This document shows, piece by piece, positions 54,811 through 64,000 of a stretch of 64,000 bases of DNA. The position numbers were made by a program, and so were the translations under genes. Source of the DNA: Incurvaria masculella (lineage: Eukaryota > Arthropoda > Insecta > Lepidoptera > Incurvariidae); assembly GCA_946894095.1 (NCBI GenBank), contig OX335645.2:15151001-15215000 (forward strand), given 5' to 3'. Position 1 is the stretch's first letter; each line of letters begins with the position of its first letter. The notes beneath the pieces are model-generated. The model saw nothing but the letters and a program-made list of their open reading frames with translations, ran no database searches and was not told the origin of the DNA.

Positions 54811-55566
54811 CTAGCTGCGGTACCCGGCTCCGCTCGGGTTAGTGTCGGCTAAATTATTTCATGGTTAAAAAGTAGCCCACATGACTGGTCCAAAATAGGG
54901 TCAAACTGGTCCAGGACAATGTATCCATCTACCAAATTGAATCAAGATCGTTCGAGCCGAAATTGCATGATTTAATGAGAAACGTCCAATAATTCCTATT
55001 TAGAGCTTCGTTGACATTTGGTGGCTATTTAACAAAAATAAGTATGTTTCGCCAGAACCTCTCTGCACTTGCACTGCTACATTGCTTACCTAGTAAGTAA
55101 GTAACGTGTAAGGTAGGTAAGTTGTGCGTGGACTCCAACCCACAGCCAGCCTCAACATCTAAAACAGCAACCCATCAAATAAACCTGCCAATATCTAACC
55201 TTGGGTCTAGATTACTTTAAGTACAATGCGTTTTTAACAAATCGCTAGTGCCTTGAAAATTCGCCAAACGGACACAACCGTCAATGACGTCTGTCTGCCC
55301 TCACGTGTCTGCCCGTGTTCGACTTCCTCCCCCACCTCACCCGCCCCCGGCCCCGCCCCCCCGCCATCGCCGCCGTCAGCTGTGTTGCAGAACCCGACTG
55401 CTGGCATCGTTTTCGCAGCCCCGTGAAAGTTCGAAAGCCCATGGGCACCTTTTAAACCTTCTCTGGACTTTCACAAATAATTCAATACCAAAATCAGCCA
55501 AATCGGTCCAGCCGTTCTCGAGTTTTAGCGAGACTAACGAACAGCAATTATTTTTTTATATATAGA
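54811..55566 (+). repeat. Family-A repeat, alternative 3' subfamily
   Basis: Same 5' end as the other family-A copies, diverging after about 55180 and ending GACTAACGAACAGCAATT plus an AT tract. This 3' end matches the reversed copy at 24571-25595. Confidence 0.85.
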
Positions 55567-56684
55567 AGATTACTATGTGGCACCTATCGCGCTATATTAC
55601 TTGACGGGTGAGGTTATAATAGGACTTTGACGCGGGCGGAGTCGCGAGCAACAACTATTTATATAACAATAATTTTGCCGAAGTCAAAAACTCGTTTTTA
55701 TTACTCTTGGGAAAAGAGAAACGGAACACAATGTAACCGAGCGGAGACATCTGAGGATTCTGTTAACCCACGTATGCACATTGTGTAAACATTGTGTACA
55801 CACTGTGCAAATTGGCTCAGACTTCGCAATGCAAAGAGCGACTTCGTTTGCATTGACTGGAGTCACTCCGATTTCTGTGACTGGAGCAGAAGGGATCTTT
55901 GCAAGATCGAACGTCATCTGGATGCCTTTACGGGGCCCCAATAATGTTGGTAAGACCTCCGCACTCCCCGGACATCTTTTTTTCATACATTTTTTCGCTA
56001 ATTGTTACCTATCGAATAGTTTCAGGGTTCGCAAAAATATTTTATTGTATTTTTGATGATTGTGTTACACCTAGCTGAATATAGTCCCAAGGCATTCTTA
56101 AATTCAGTTAAAGTTTCACCCAAAAAGGTACGGTAGAATTAAATTAGAAGAAGCGGTCGCAGCAGCCGGGCGGCTGTGGCAATCTCGTAATAGAGTTAGC
56201 TCCGCTCTACGTAACACTGAATTAAATTACCTACCTAATACAGCAGGCAGGTAAATAAAGATTATGTAAAAGCATAGGCAACCAGTCCTTTATTATTTAC
56301 CGGCGCGGCATTGTTGGCGGCCAAGTAACGAAGTACCGGTTTCCTTCGCCGGTTCCAATTCTCAGCTTTGAACGAAGAGGCTATTCTTGTCTGTTATGAG
56401 AAGACGCCGCGCGATGTCGGCTTGGTTTCGTTACTAATGGGATCTTTCTACATGGCTCCGGCCACCACATAAATCGGAGGGACGGGCTTCGTTGTAAATC
56501 ACTCGACGCAGCCGGCTCATCTACCCCTCACCTCGGTCCGCACCGCACTCGGAACGAACCGTGAAGATGCATCGGAACATCACCAGACCCCATGCTGTCT
56601 TAGTTTAGGCCAGTCAAAACAATACGTTTAGAGAAGGTCTCGTAGGGGGTGTTAAGATATTTTAGGATGTAACGAAAAAAAACA
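55567..56684 (+). other. Intron, no gene recognised
   Basis: Includes a short GACGCGGGCGGAGTCGCG stretch (55630-55647) resembling a repeat end. The remainder looks unique. Confidence 0.4.
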
Positions 56685-57234
56685 TTAAGGTGGCCCAACC
56701 CAGCGAGCCTAACTCATTCGCGGGCACGGTGCAAAACCGTGCTGTTGCGCTCTGGGACCTTCTCTGTTTCAAAAAATAAGACAGGCTCCGTGATGAGGAA
56801 GATGCAACATGTCCACAAAAAATACAATGTGCATAGCGTTTGATTTGGGAAGATTGACGAAAATTTTAATTTCAAAACGACTTATAGCTAAAAGTAAACC
56901 ACGACTGCTGTAGTCAAAAATCTAACAAAAACCAAATTGATTATAAATCTTGATTAAATAAGCTATGTCTGATGACTAATCTTTTTAAGATGTTCTTACT
57001 TTATCATTGCGTAATCCACCTCCAAAGTTATTGCATAAAACGCGCGAAAAATTCGAACTTTCGGACCTTATAACTTAGAAACCAAACACAGTTTTACAAT
57101 GCCAATGGTCATCAGACATCTAGGTCGATCAAATAAAGCTATTTTGAGCAAAATTTTGGATCTCTGACAAGAAATATGGGCGTGATCTTCTTTCCCCTTT
57201 TGTATGGGGAGATGAGCGGGTTGGGCCACCTTAA
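56685..57234 (-). mobile_element. Family-C MITE, intact copy with TTAA at both ends
   Basis: 550 bp from TTAAGGTGGCCCAACCC to GGGTTGGGCCACCTTAA. It is the best reference copy in the window and non-coding. TTAA termini suggest a piggyBac- or Kolobok-type donor transposase (inference). Confidence 0.92.
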
Positions 57235-57896
57235 AGCACGATCTCAATGCCACAATGTTGCATCAACATTTGGCGGTTAAATACAAAATTGTGCGTGTCG
57301 CATAAACAGGCTTGACGGTTCTGAGGGATAACCGGCGTAAAATGAGAGAAAATATGTGAGGGAATTCGATACATTCTGCACCAATCAAAAGCGTTTAGGT
57401 CATACCTTCTGCGGTTAGAATATTTAGCATTCACTTCTGATTGGAACCGAATTGACCGACCATTTTACGCCGGTTCAGCCCTGTCCGATGCTTGCTCGCC
57501 AGACAAAAACACCCTTATCCGAAGGACAGATCCTCTAAGCAAGTTTATGTAAAGTTTATCTTAGTTTAGCTATAGGTTATAAAGTAAAGGCAAGATGAGA
57601 CCCTGTTTAAACAAGTTGAAATCTACGTATAGGAGAATAGGAATCTCCAGCCTCGAATGACGTCTGCGCCGCGGCCCGTCGAGCGGCTGCGGCCGTGTGG
57701 TAAAAGATCATTAGTTTAGATAAGCTCCGCTTGAATTAATAATGAAAGTGTACGTGGATAATAGGGTCAATGAACATGTGCAAGGACACGTAAGAATTAT
57801 TAATGTTATCTTTGACAGGCTACTTACATGTTAGGTGAGTTTCAGTCTGCCTCGAGTTGGTGCTAGATAATTTTGCGTTTTGTGTCTACCATACTA
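57235..57896 (+). other. Intron, nothing recognised
   Basis: Contains a short inverted pair around CCGGCGTAAAATG (57332) and CATTTTACGCCGG (57460), which may be a decayed MITE. Confidence 0.4.
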
Positions 57897-58052
57897 CGGG
57901 CCGAGTGCACGAAAGGACAAAAAATCTAAATCAACGTCAAAGTATGATTAAACACACTTTGTGTTGACGGTATGGAAGGAACTCTATGCGGTTAACTAAA
58001 AGTGACGTGTTTGAACATTGATTAACTCAGCCGTCTCTTCGTGCAATGGGGG
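57897..58052. mobile_element. Short MITE, GCACGAA/TTCGTGC ends (copy 2)
   Basis: GGGCCGAGTGCACGAAAGG through CGTCTCTTCGTGCAATGGGG. Diverged partner of 1020-1190. Confidence 0.65.
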
Positions 58053-58109
58053 CTACGAATTTATTTTTATCGAATTTATCCGTAGCCAAAACAGCTGAGC
58101 CTCGACTTT

Positions 58110-58281
58110 GGCTGAGATAAATAGTCGTAACAGAAACTAAGACTAACGGAAAGTAGTACTTTGTGACGTCACTTTGGGACATTTTGTATGGACGCAATCT
58201 CAAAGTAATGTAAATTGACGTCACAAAGTATGTACTACTTTGCGTTAGTCTTGGTTTCTGTTACGACTATTTATCTCAGCC
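58110..58281. mobile_element. Near-perfect hairpin MITE
   Basis: GGCTGAGATAAATAGTCGTA at 58110 mirrors TACGACTATTTATCTCAGCC ending 58281. Arms of roughly 65 bp also include TGACGTCA and AGTAGTAC blocks. No coding. 58282-59639 is intron with a G-run at 59473-59488 and nothing else identified. Confidence 0.88.
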
Positions 58282-59639
58282 TGAGTGTTGGAAGAGCGTT
58301 GCAGTGTATGCCCTATCCTTCCCTTTTTATTCACATAAGGCCGGTATCTTGAAGGCGACGTATGTATCCGTTCCTTTTACCGAATTCAAGAATATTTATG
58401 TATTTGTTGGAAAATTATTTCCAGCTAGATTCGATCACACCAAACTTGTGTTCATGTCGAGCGGAAATACCAAACGCCTTGTTCCGCCCACTTTTGCAAT
58501 AAAATAAGTATTGAAATGTTCAAAGACACGCAACCATGGGCGATATCGATGGTAATTCATTCATATCGTCTTCTCATCATGTCGAACGATTCTGGTGGGC
58601 TTTAATATTGGTGGGCGATGCGAGCGTGTGATTCGAATCGCTAGCTATACCTTTAACGAATTTTAGCGTTATGGCAAATTAAAAAATTATGTATTTAGAT
58701 GAGTCAACTAAATTTTACAAAACCTTTACGGAATGCTTCCATATATACTTCTCAGTTAACCTTGTTAAATGTAACACAAATTCGAAAAACACTGATGACA
58801 ACACGAATCTGAATGCTCACATTAGTACCTACTTAACGGTCTGAAAGCAAAATTTACTTTTGCCAAAAGACGGATAATCACTACCGGATGATTATTTCTC
58901 CAGTCACTATTATCCTAATGTTATTTTGTTTATAAAAATTTGGGCTTACTCCAATGGATGGATAAACAGCGGCGTAAATAAAATCGTCGAATAATTATTT
59001 TACTGATTATTATCAGACTATTGAAAAATCGGCCCTTATTAGAATAAGGTCTAGGTGTGAGATTTCTGCAGATGTAATTTGAATAATTAGGTTATTTACA
59101 GCTAGTATAAAATTATTTTGCAACTTTCGCTATAAAGGCACCATACATATTTCGTTTAAGATATAGTGTTTCGAATCACCAATCACAAATAAATTTTCTG
59201 AAGCGTCTTTCCTTTTTTAACCGACTTAAAAAAAAGGAGGAGATTCTTTATATTATTGTGGTTAATTTTAAACTTCTGTAAACCCGTTGATATCTTTGAA
59301 ACGGTATGGAACCGACAGTACACTCAGGGCGCGGCATGTTTACTCGATTTCCCGAGTCCAAAGAAATTGCTTGCATAAAGTTAGTTCGTGAAAAGCTGTG
59401 GGGGACTCCAATAAGCTTAAATAGGCGTAAAGGTGTCTGGACATGGACAAGCGGTGGCACCAGCAGCAGGGTGGGGGGGGGGGGGGGGCATCGTTGTCGG
59501 TTCGTTCAACTCACCCGCTCTGTAGCGTGGTGTGGCTGTGGTGTTTGGACACGCGCATGGATGGTGTGTGAGGGTGTGTTTGTGTGTGAATCGTGAAGTA
59601 GTGGATTTGGACATGAATGGTTTATATCACACCTACTGT

Positions 59640-59950
59640 CATGATACATGGCATTGATGGCACAAACACACGGCATTCCTAAAGGAATGAGGTGCCATAC
59701 CAGGACCTTTCCTTTATGAGCACGGCTACATTGAACTGGATTGACGACACGGATTTTCTTTTATGCCGCTTCGTCCATATTTTCATCTAATTCGATGTAT
59801 CAACCCGGGCGCGCCTAAGTCTACCTACCACCTAGAAGTGGAAAGCTACGGTTTTACATGGATTCCGGACCATAGAACAACCCGCATTCGTGACGAAATG
59901 ACTTTATCCAACTCAGAATGAGAAAGAAATTGGTGCATGAACGGGGCATG
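59640..59950 (-). mobile_element. SINE, reverse copy lacking a clear head and tail
   Basis: Read on the - strand it matches the 50768-51142 SINE body (ATGCACCA..TTTCT, CGGAATCCATGTAAAAC, GTGCTCATAAAGGAAAGGTC, GGCACCTCATTCCTT), with an extra insertion in the middle. Confidence 0.75.
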
Positions 59951-59953
59951 GAT

Positions 59954-60493
59954 TTAAGGTGGGCCATCCCGCTCACCTCCCCATACAAACGGGAAAAGAA
60001 GATCATGCCCATATTTCTTGTCAGAGATACCAAATTTTGCTCAAAATAGCTTTATTTGATCCAACTAGATGTCTGATGACATGTAAATTTGTAAAATTGT
60101 GTTTGGTTTCTAAGTTATAAGGTTCGAACGTTTGATTTTTTCGCGTGTTTTATACAATAACTTTGGAGGTGGATTACGCAATGATAAAGTAAGAACATCT
60201 TAAAAAGATTAGTCATCAGACATAGCTTATTTAATCAAAATTTATAATCTATTTGAGTTTTGTTAGATTTTTGACTACAGCGGTCGTGGTTAACTTTTAG
60301 CTATAAGTCGTTTTGTAATTTAAATTCTCGTAAATCTTACCAAATCATACACTACGCACATTGTCTTTTTCGTGGACATGTTGCATCTTCCTCATCACGG
60401 AGCCTGTCTTTTTCTTTGAAACAGAGAAGGTCCCAGAGCGCAACAGCACGGTTTTCTACCGTGCCCGCGAATGAGTTAGGCCCGCCGGGTTGG
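59954..60493 (+). mobile_element. Family-C MITE, full copy
   Basis: TTAAGGTGGGCCATCCCGC to GGGTTGGGCCACCTTAA, about 540 bp. Confidence 0.9.
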
Positions 60494-60793
60494 GCCACCT
60501 TAAAATCTTGATTAAATAAGCTATGTCTGATGACTAATCTTTTTAAGATATTCTTACTGTATCATTGCGTAATCCACCTCCAAAGTTATTGTATAAAACG
60601 CGCGAAAAATTCGAACTTTCGGACCTTATAACTTAGAAACCAAACACAATTTTACAATGCCAATGGTCATCAGACATCTAGTTCGATCAAATAAAGCTAT
60701 TTTGAGCAAAATTTTGAATCTGTGACAAGAAATATGGCCGTGATCTTCTTTCCCCTTTTGTATGGGGAGATGAGCGGGATGGGCCGCCTTAAC
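60494..60793 (-). mobile_element. Family-C MITE, half copy inverted against the previous one
   Basis: Starts mid-element (AATCTTGATTAAATAAGC) immediately after the previous copy and ends GCGGGATGGGCCGCCTTAA. 60794-62490 is intron without a recognised gene; 61170-61330 is GC-rich. Confidence 0.85.
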
Positions 60794-62724
60794 CCATGAC
60801 CTCTGTCATGGAAAGCAAGTCCCCTTGGCCATGAGCCACGAGCCGCTTTAACTATATTTTATTCAATGCTGTAGTATCATCCGGGCCGGCTTAACATGTA
60901 TTACTAAGTAGGGAAGGCGGCAAAAGTCAGTAAGCCAGCTAATGTTTGTAAAGCATAATACTTATTTCAATTAAACCAAAGAAATCATCAAAATCTTAGC
61001 GTGCGCAAATAAATTATGCGTGGACGTCGAACCATTTTGAAACTCTGTTAGGAAAGAGTTTCTGGTTGGCGACAGAGGCGTAGAGCGCCGCGGTGCGGCA
61101 TGTCAGCGTCACATGGACTTTACCACAGAATAATAAGTAGTATTTTATTAAAGGACGGCCGCATGTTTACTTCGTGGAGCGTGGCGGTGGTGGTGGTCGG
61201 CAGTACACATGTGCAGGAGATCGTGTCGGCACCATCCTTTGTAATTTCGTCGCGTTCTGTCGGCGCGGCGCGGCGGAGGGCGGGAGGGGTTGTGAGCGCC
61301 ACCCAGCCACCTTCAGCTTTAGGGTTGCGAGGAGAAATAAAGCAATGTCCGACCGCCGCCTACGATATTCCCACAATGTTAATAATACAATTATCGTTTA
61401 ACTACTAGATAAGAGGATATGGGATTCGTTAGCGACCATTTCCGAAACTAACTGAACGAAATCACAGACGAAATGTAGTTATGGAAATTAGACTAAAAAA
61501 TGGTAATCGCCAATGAAGTAAAAAAAATCGAGGCACCTTTTAGGATTACCTAACGAAAGCCTGCGCGTAGGAAAATTTTATGTAAAAATCCCCTGAACCA
61601 ATACTTTCCCCGACTGCCATAAAATGACGTTAAGTTCAGTGAATATTTTTTTAGATCATTTCTTGGTATACTTAAATATTTTTTTTAATTTTCCGTTTAC
61701 TTTTTGTCATGACAGTCGTGTTTTTTTTTATTTCTTTAATTGTTGTATTTACTTAATTGTCCTTTGATAATTTGGTCCGCTGTTTTAGCTAACGGCTGAG
61801 TAAAACAGTTGGCCGCTTTGTGATGTGTCTCAATATACAATCAAACTCGCTCTATTCATTTGAATTCAAAACACACTTAAAAACCTCATTTCTAAACATA
61901 AATAAACAAGAAAAAAAAGTACAATAATTGTTCATTTATACTCACTATGATGTTCAATGCACACGAAATGCAGTTTTATTGCGCTGCATTTCATTGATCA
62001 CATTATTCATTCAGTTGGAAATTATTATTTGCTTTCACGCTATAAGTAGGTATGTAAATAACGATTCGATATCTCAAGCATCAAAAATATCACTGCGACG
62101 AATCTCGACGTCTCGGGGCTAGAACTTCCCCTTCGGCGTGACATCCCCTCACTTTCCTCTGTCCTGTCATTACAAGAAGGGGAATCGAGCAAACGTTCAC
62201 TTTCGCACGATTCTCGATTGCCTTGCAATTTTGACATAATTTATTGTTGAGACCTTATATTGTGGCCACCACATTCTCGATGTTTCAAAATAAACATTAA
62301 CAAGAGTTTAGCTACAACCACTTTGAAAAAGTGTATGACATACACTTTATTCACATTGAGTCGCATCAATCACGCATTAATGAGATGATTTATGATAAAA
62401 AATTGAGCTTTCATGACAATTTATCTACTATATAAATGATTGATGAAATTAATGACTAAAAGTGTTTTGCTAAGCTCAAAACTCGAGACCGGCTGGAATA
62501 ATTCGGATTTTTTTTTATTATCCTCAATATGGCGTCCGAAGTTCAGATCACGCGTCATTTCGACACCAAGAATCCCTATGCGGTAGTTAATATGCAAAGT
62601 TGTATCCTGGAAGGTAGGAGCTTCGCCCTATAAACAGTCCTGTCTCTTGCGTTAGTTCATCGTGCCGTTCATGTGTGCGTGCATGCTGCAGATAATATAA
62701 TGTCCCATTGGTGGCGTGTTGCAG

Positions 62725-63239
62725 GGGACGTGCTGTCGGGCGTGTGCTACGTGGGCGTGTGGGAGACGGAGGCGCTGCGCGGGTTCGTGCTCGCGCCGCT
62801 GTGCGTCTACCTCGTGCTGGGCACCGTCTTCCTCCTGGCGGGCTTCGTGTCGCTCTTCCGCATCCGCACCGTCATGAAGCACGACGGCACCAAGACCGAC
62901 AAGCTCGAGAAGCTCATGATCCGCATCGGCGTGTTCGGCGTCCTCTACACGGTGCCCGCGCTTATCGTCATCGCGTGCCTCTTCTACGAGCAGTCCCAGT
63001 TCGACGTGTGGCTGCTGACGTGGCACCGCGACGCGTGCGCCAAGCCCGCCTACTCCATCCCGTGCCCCTTCCGCCAGGAGAGGGGCCGGCCCGTCTTCGA
63101 GGTGTACATGATCAAGTACCTCATGACGATGATTGTCGGCATCACGTCCAGCTTCTGGATCTGGTCGGGCAAGACTCTGGTGTCGTGGCGGCAGTTCTTC
63201 GACAAGCTCAAGGGGCGGCGAGTGGAGACGTACGTGTGA
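62725..63239 (+). CDS. fz: Frizzled Wnt receptor, coding exon 2 (TM5-TM7, KTxxxW, C-terminus)
   Basis: Completes the receptor begun at 3635. The first two bases GG join the last base of exon 1, and the frame then reads D-V-L-S-G-V-C, continuing the conserved V-D-G-D. TM5 ([20 protein letters not shown]), TM6 ([20 protein letters not shown]) and TM7 ([16 protein letters not shown]) follow. KTLVSW (residues 541-546 of the joined protein, 63171-63188) is the Frizzled KTxxxW motif that recruits Dishevelled. The protein ends ETYV, a plausible PDZ ligand, at residue 562. The exon is very GC-rich at third positions, in sharp contrast to the AT-rich intron. Two long overlapping open frames in other phases are shadows of this composition. 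Confidence 0.97.
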
Positions 63240-63640
63240 TAGCGTGGCGTGGCCGCCGCCATCGCAGCCGACGCCGCTCGCCCACCGCTTCCCGTCGCCC
63301 TCGAGGCAGGGTGACCCGAGAGACACTGTATTTTAAGAAAGACTGACTTGTACATTTTGTAAGATATCTTAGCATGTAAACAGCTCATGATCTGACCTAT
63401 TTTTTATATTTAATTTGGATTTTACTTATTTTATATTTTCTAGACATATTATAGAATGTATTAGAATGACAACATAAATCAGAAAACAGCATTTCTCTAG
63501 TCGTTAATTGCCACACTGCCAGCGATTAGGCTTACAATTTCTAAATTTGAAAAATCCTTACAAAAAGCCAGACACTCGGGACATTCCAATCACAAAATGA
63601 AATAAAAAATCCGACGCCTCACTGAAAACGGTCAGCTGTC
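63240..63640 (+). other. Probable fz 3'UTR
   Basis: Follows the fz stop. GC content falls within about 100 bp. An AATAAA lies at 63601-63606; earlier canonical signals are absent. Sequence from 63641 to the window end shows nothing recognised. Confidence 0.5.
63601..63606 (+). promoter_or_regulatory. Candidate polyadenylation signal of fz
   Basis: AATAAA, 362 bp after the stop codon, the first canonical hexamer downstream. Confidence 0.4.
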
Positions 63641-64000
63641 ATCAAAACCAAGTTCGAAGGCGAAAATGCAAGTTATATTTGACTATCATGAATATTTCAA
63701 GACCAATATTTTAACACACTTTTCCCTTCAAGTAGTAAGTCCAGACCAAAGGCGAAAAAGGACTTGTCCGGAAAAACCTGGACGTATGTATGCACGGTAA
63801 CCCTACCCGGTGTGTTCACACGCGATGGGTCGACTATTAACTGCCTCAGAACAGATGTTCAAATTGTAGCAGCACTACGCTGCCTCACTGCCCTGCCCTC
63901 GTGTGGCGAGGGCGAAAAGGTACCGAAAAAGCGAAATATAACTTGTGTATAGGTATCGCAATATTAGAATTTTCAAACGGATTACTGGCATTGCATGCGG

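Larger units (their letters stand above)
4809..62724 (+). other. fz intron, about 57.9 kb, phase 1
   Basis: Bounded by GTGAGT at 4809 and TTGCAG at 62719-62724. Splicing joins the single base G of exon 1 to GG of exon 2, recreating a glycine codon in V-D-G-D, a conserved Frizzled stretch. The interior is dominated by transposable elements in both orientations and shows no second host gene. The acceptor has a poor pyrimidine tract, and an in-frame AG lies 33 nt upstream (62690-62691). Confidence 0.93.

Noticed and set aside
62652..63346. Long frames in other phases over fz exon 2 (212 and 224 codons)
   Set aside because: Shadows of a GC-rich coding exon; only the phase giving Frizzled TM5-TM7 is meaningful.

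Overview
The window looks like a moth or butterfly (lepidopteran) chromosome segment. It carries one host gene, a Frizzled-type Wnt receptor (fz), on the + strand. Everything else recognisable is mobile-element sequence: Bel/Pao, mariner and non-LTR elements, tRNA-derived SINEs and many TTAA-flanked MITEs. No bacterial features, rRNA, tRNA gene or CRISPR array is visible.

Host gene: coding exon 1 (3635-4808) encodes the signal peptide, the ten-cysteine CRD and TM1-TM4. Coding exon 2 (62725-63239) encodes TM5-TM7, the KTxxxW Dishevelled-binding motif and a C-terminal ETYV. The exons join in phase 1 within a conserved V-D-G-D stretch, giving a 562-residue protein. The intron between them (4809-62724, about 57.9 kb) fills almost the whole window.

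Layout: 1-2492 is a large inverted-repeat element (arms about 0.5 kb) holding a LINE fragment, followed by a tandem duplication, then the fz promoter/5'UTR and exon 1. The intron contains, in order: a nearly intact two-ORF LINE (about 4970-9907); an old TTAA MITE split by a 2.6-kb TA-flanked DNA element with GGTCGtAAAC motifs (10363-13432); a second TTAA MITE (13571-14032); a foldback-like element split by a complete Bel/Pao retrotransposon with apparently identical LTRs (14448-22195); several copies of an abundant repeat (family A), two of them forming a 2.1-kb palindrome (22557-25595); and a complete 3.2-kb DNA transposon with seven identical GTGACTTACACTAC motifs (25825-29026), inserted in another repeat (family B). 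Then come MITE composites (29287-30650), another family-A copy, a dead LINE (33120-34440), the second copy of the 13571 MITE, several palindromic MITEs, a mariner with an open transposase frame (43721-45033), a family-B copy with a large CCGT microsatellite, a LINE 3' fragment, a tRNA-like SINE, and more nested MITEs up to exon 2.

The most unusual item is the 25825-29026 transposon. It has short TIRs, a readable target duplication, a two-part putative transposase broken by one apparent base loss, and iterated direct motifs at both ends. The 10701-13301 element has a similar architecture with an unrelated motif. Family names are given only where motifs support them; no database search was possible.
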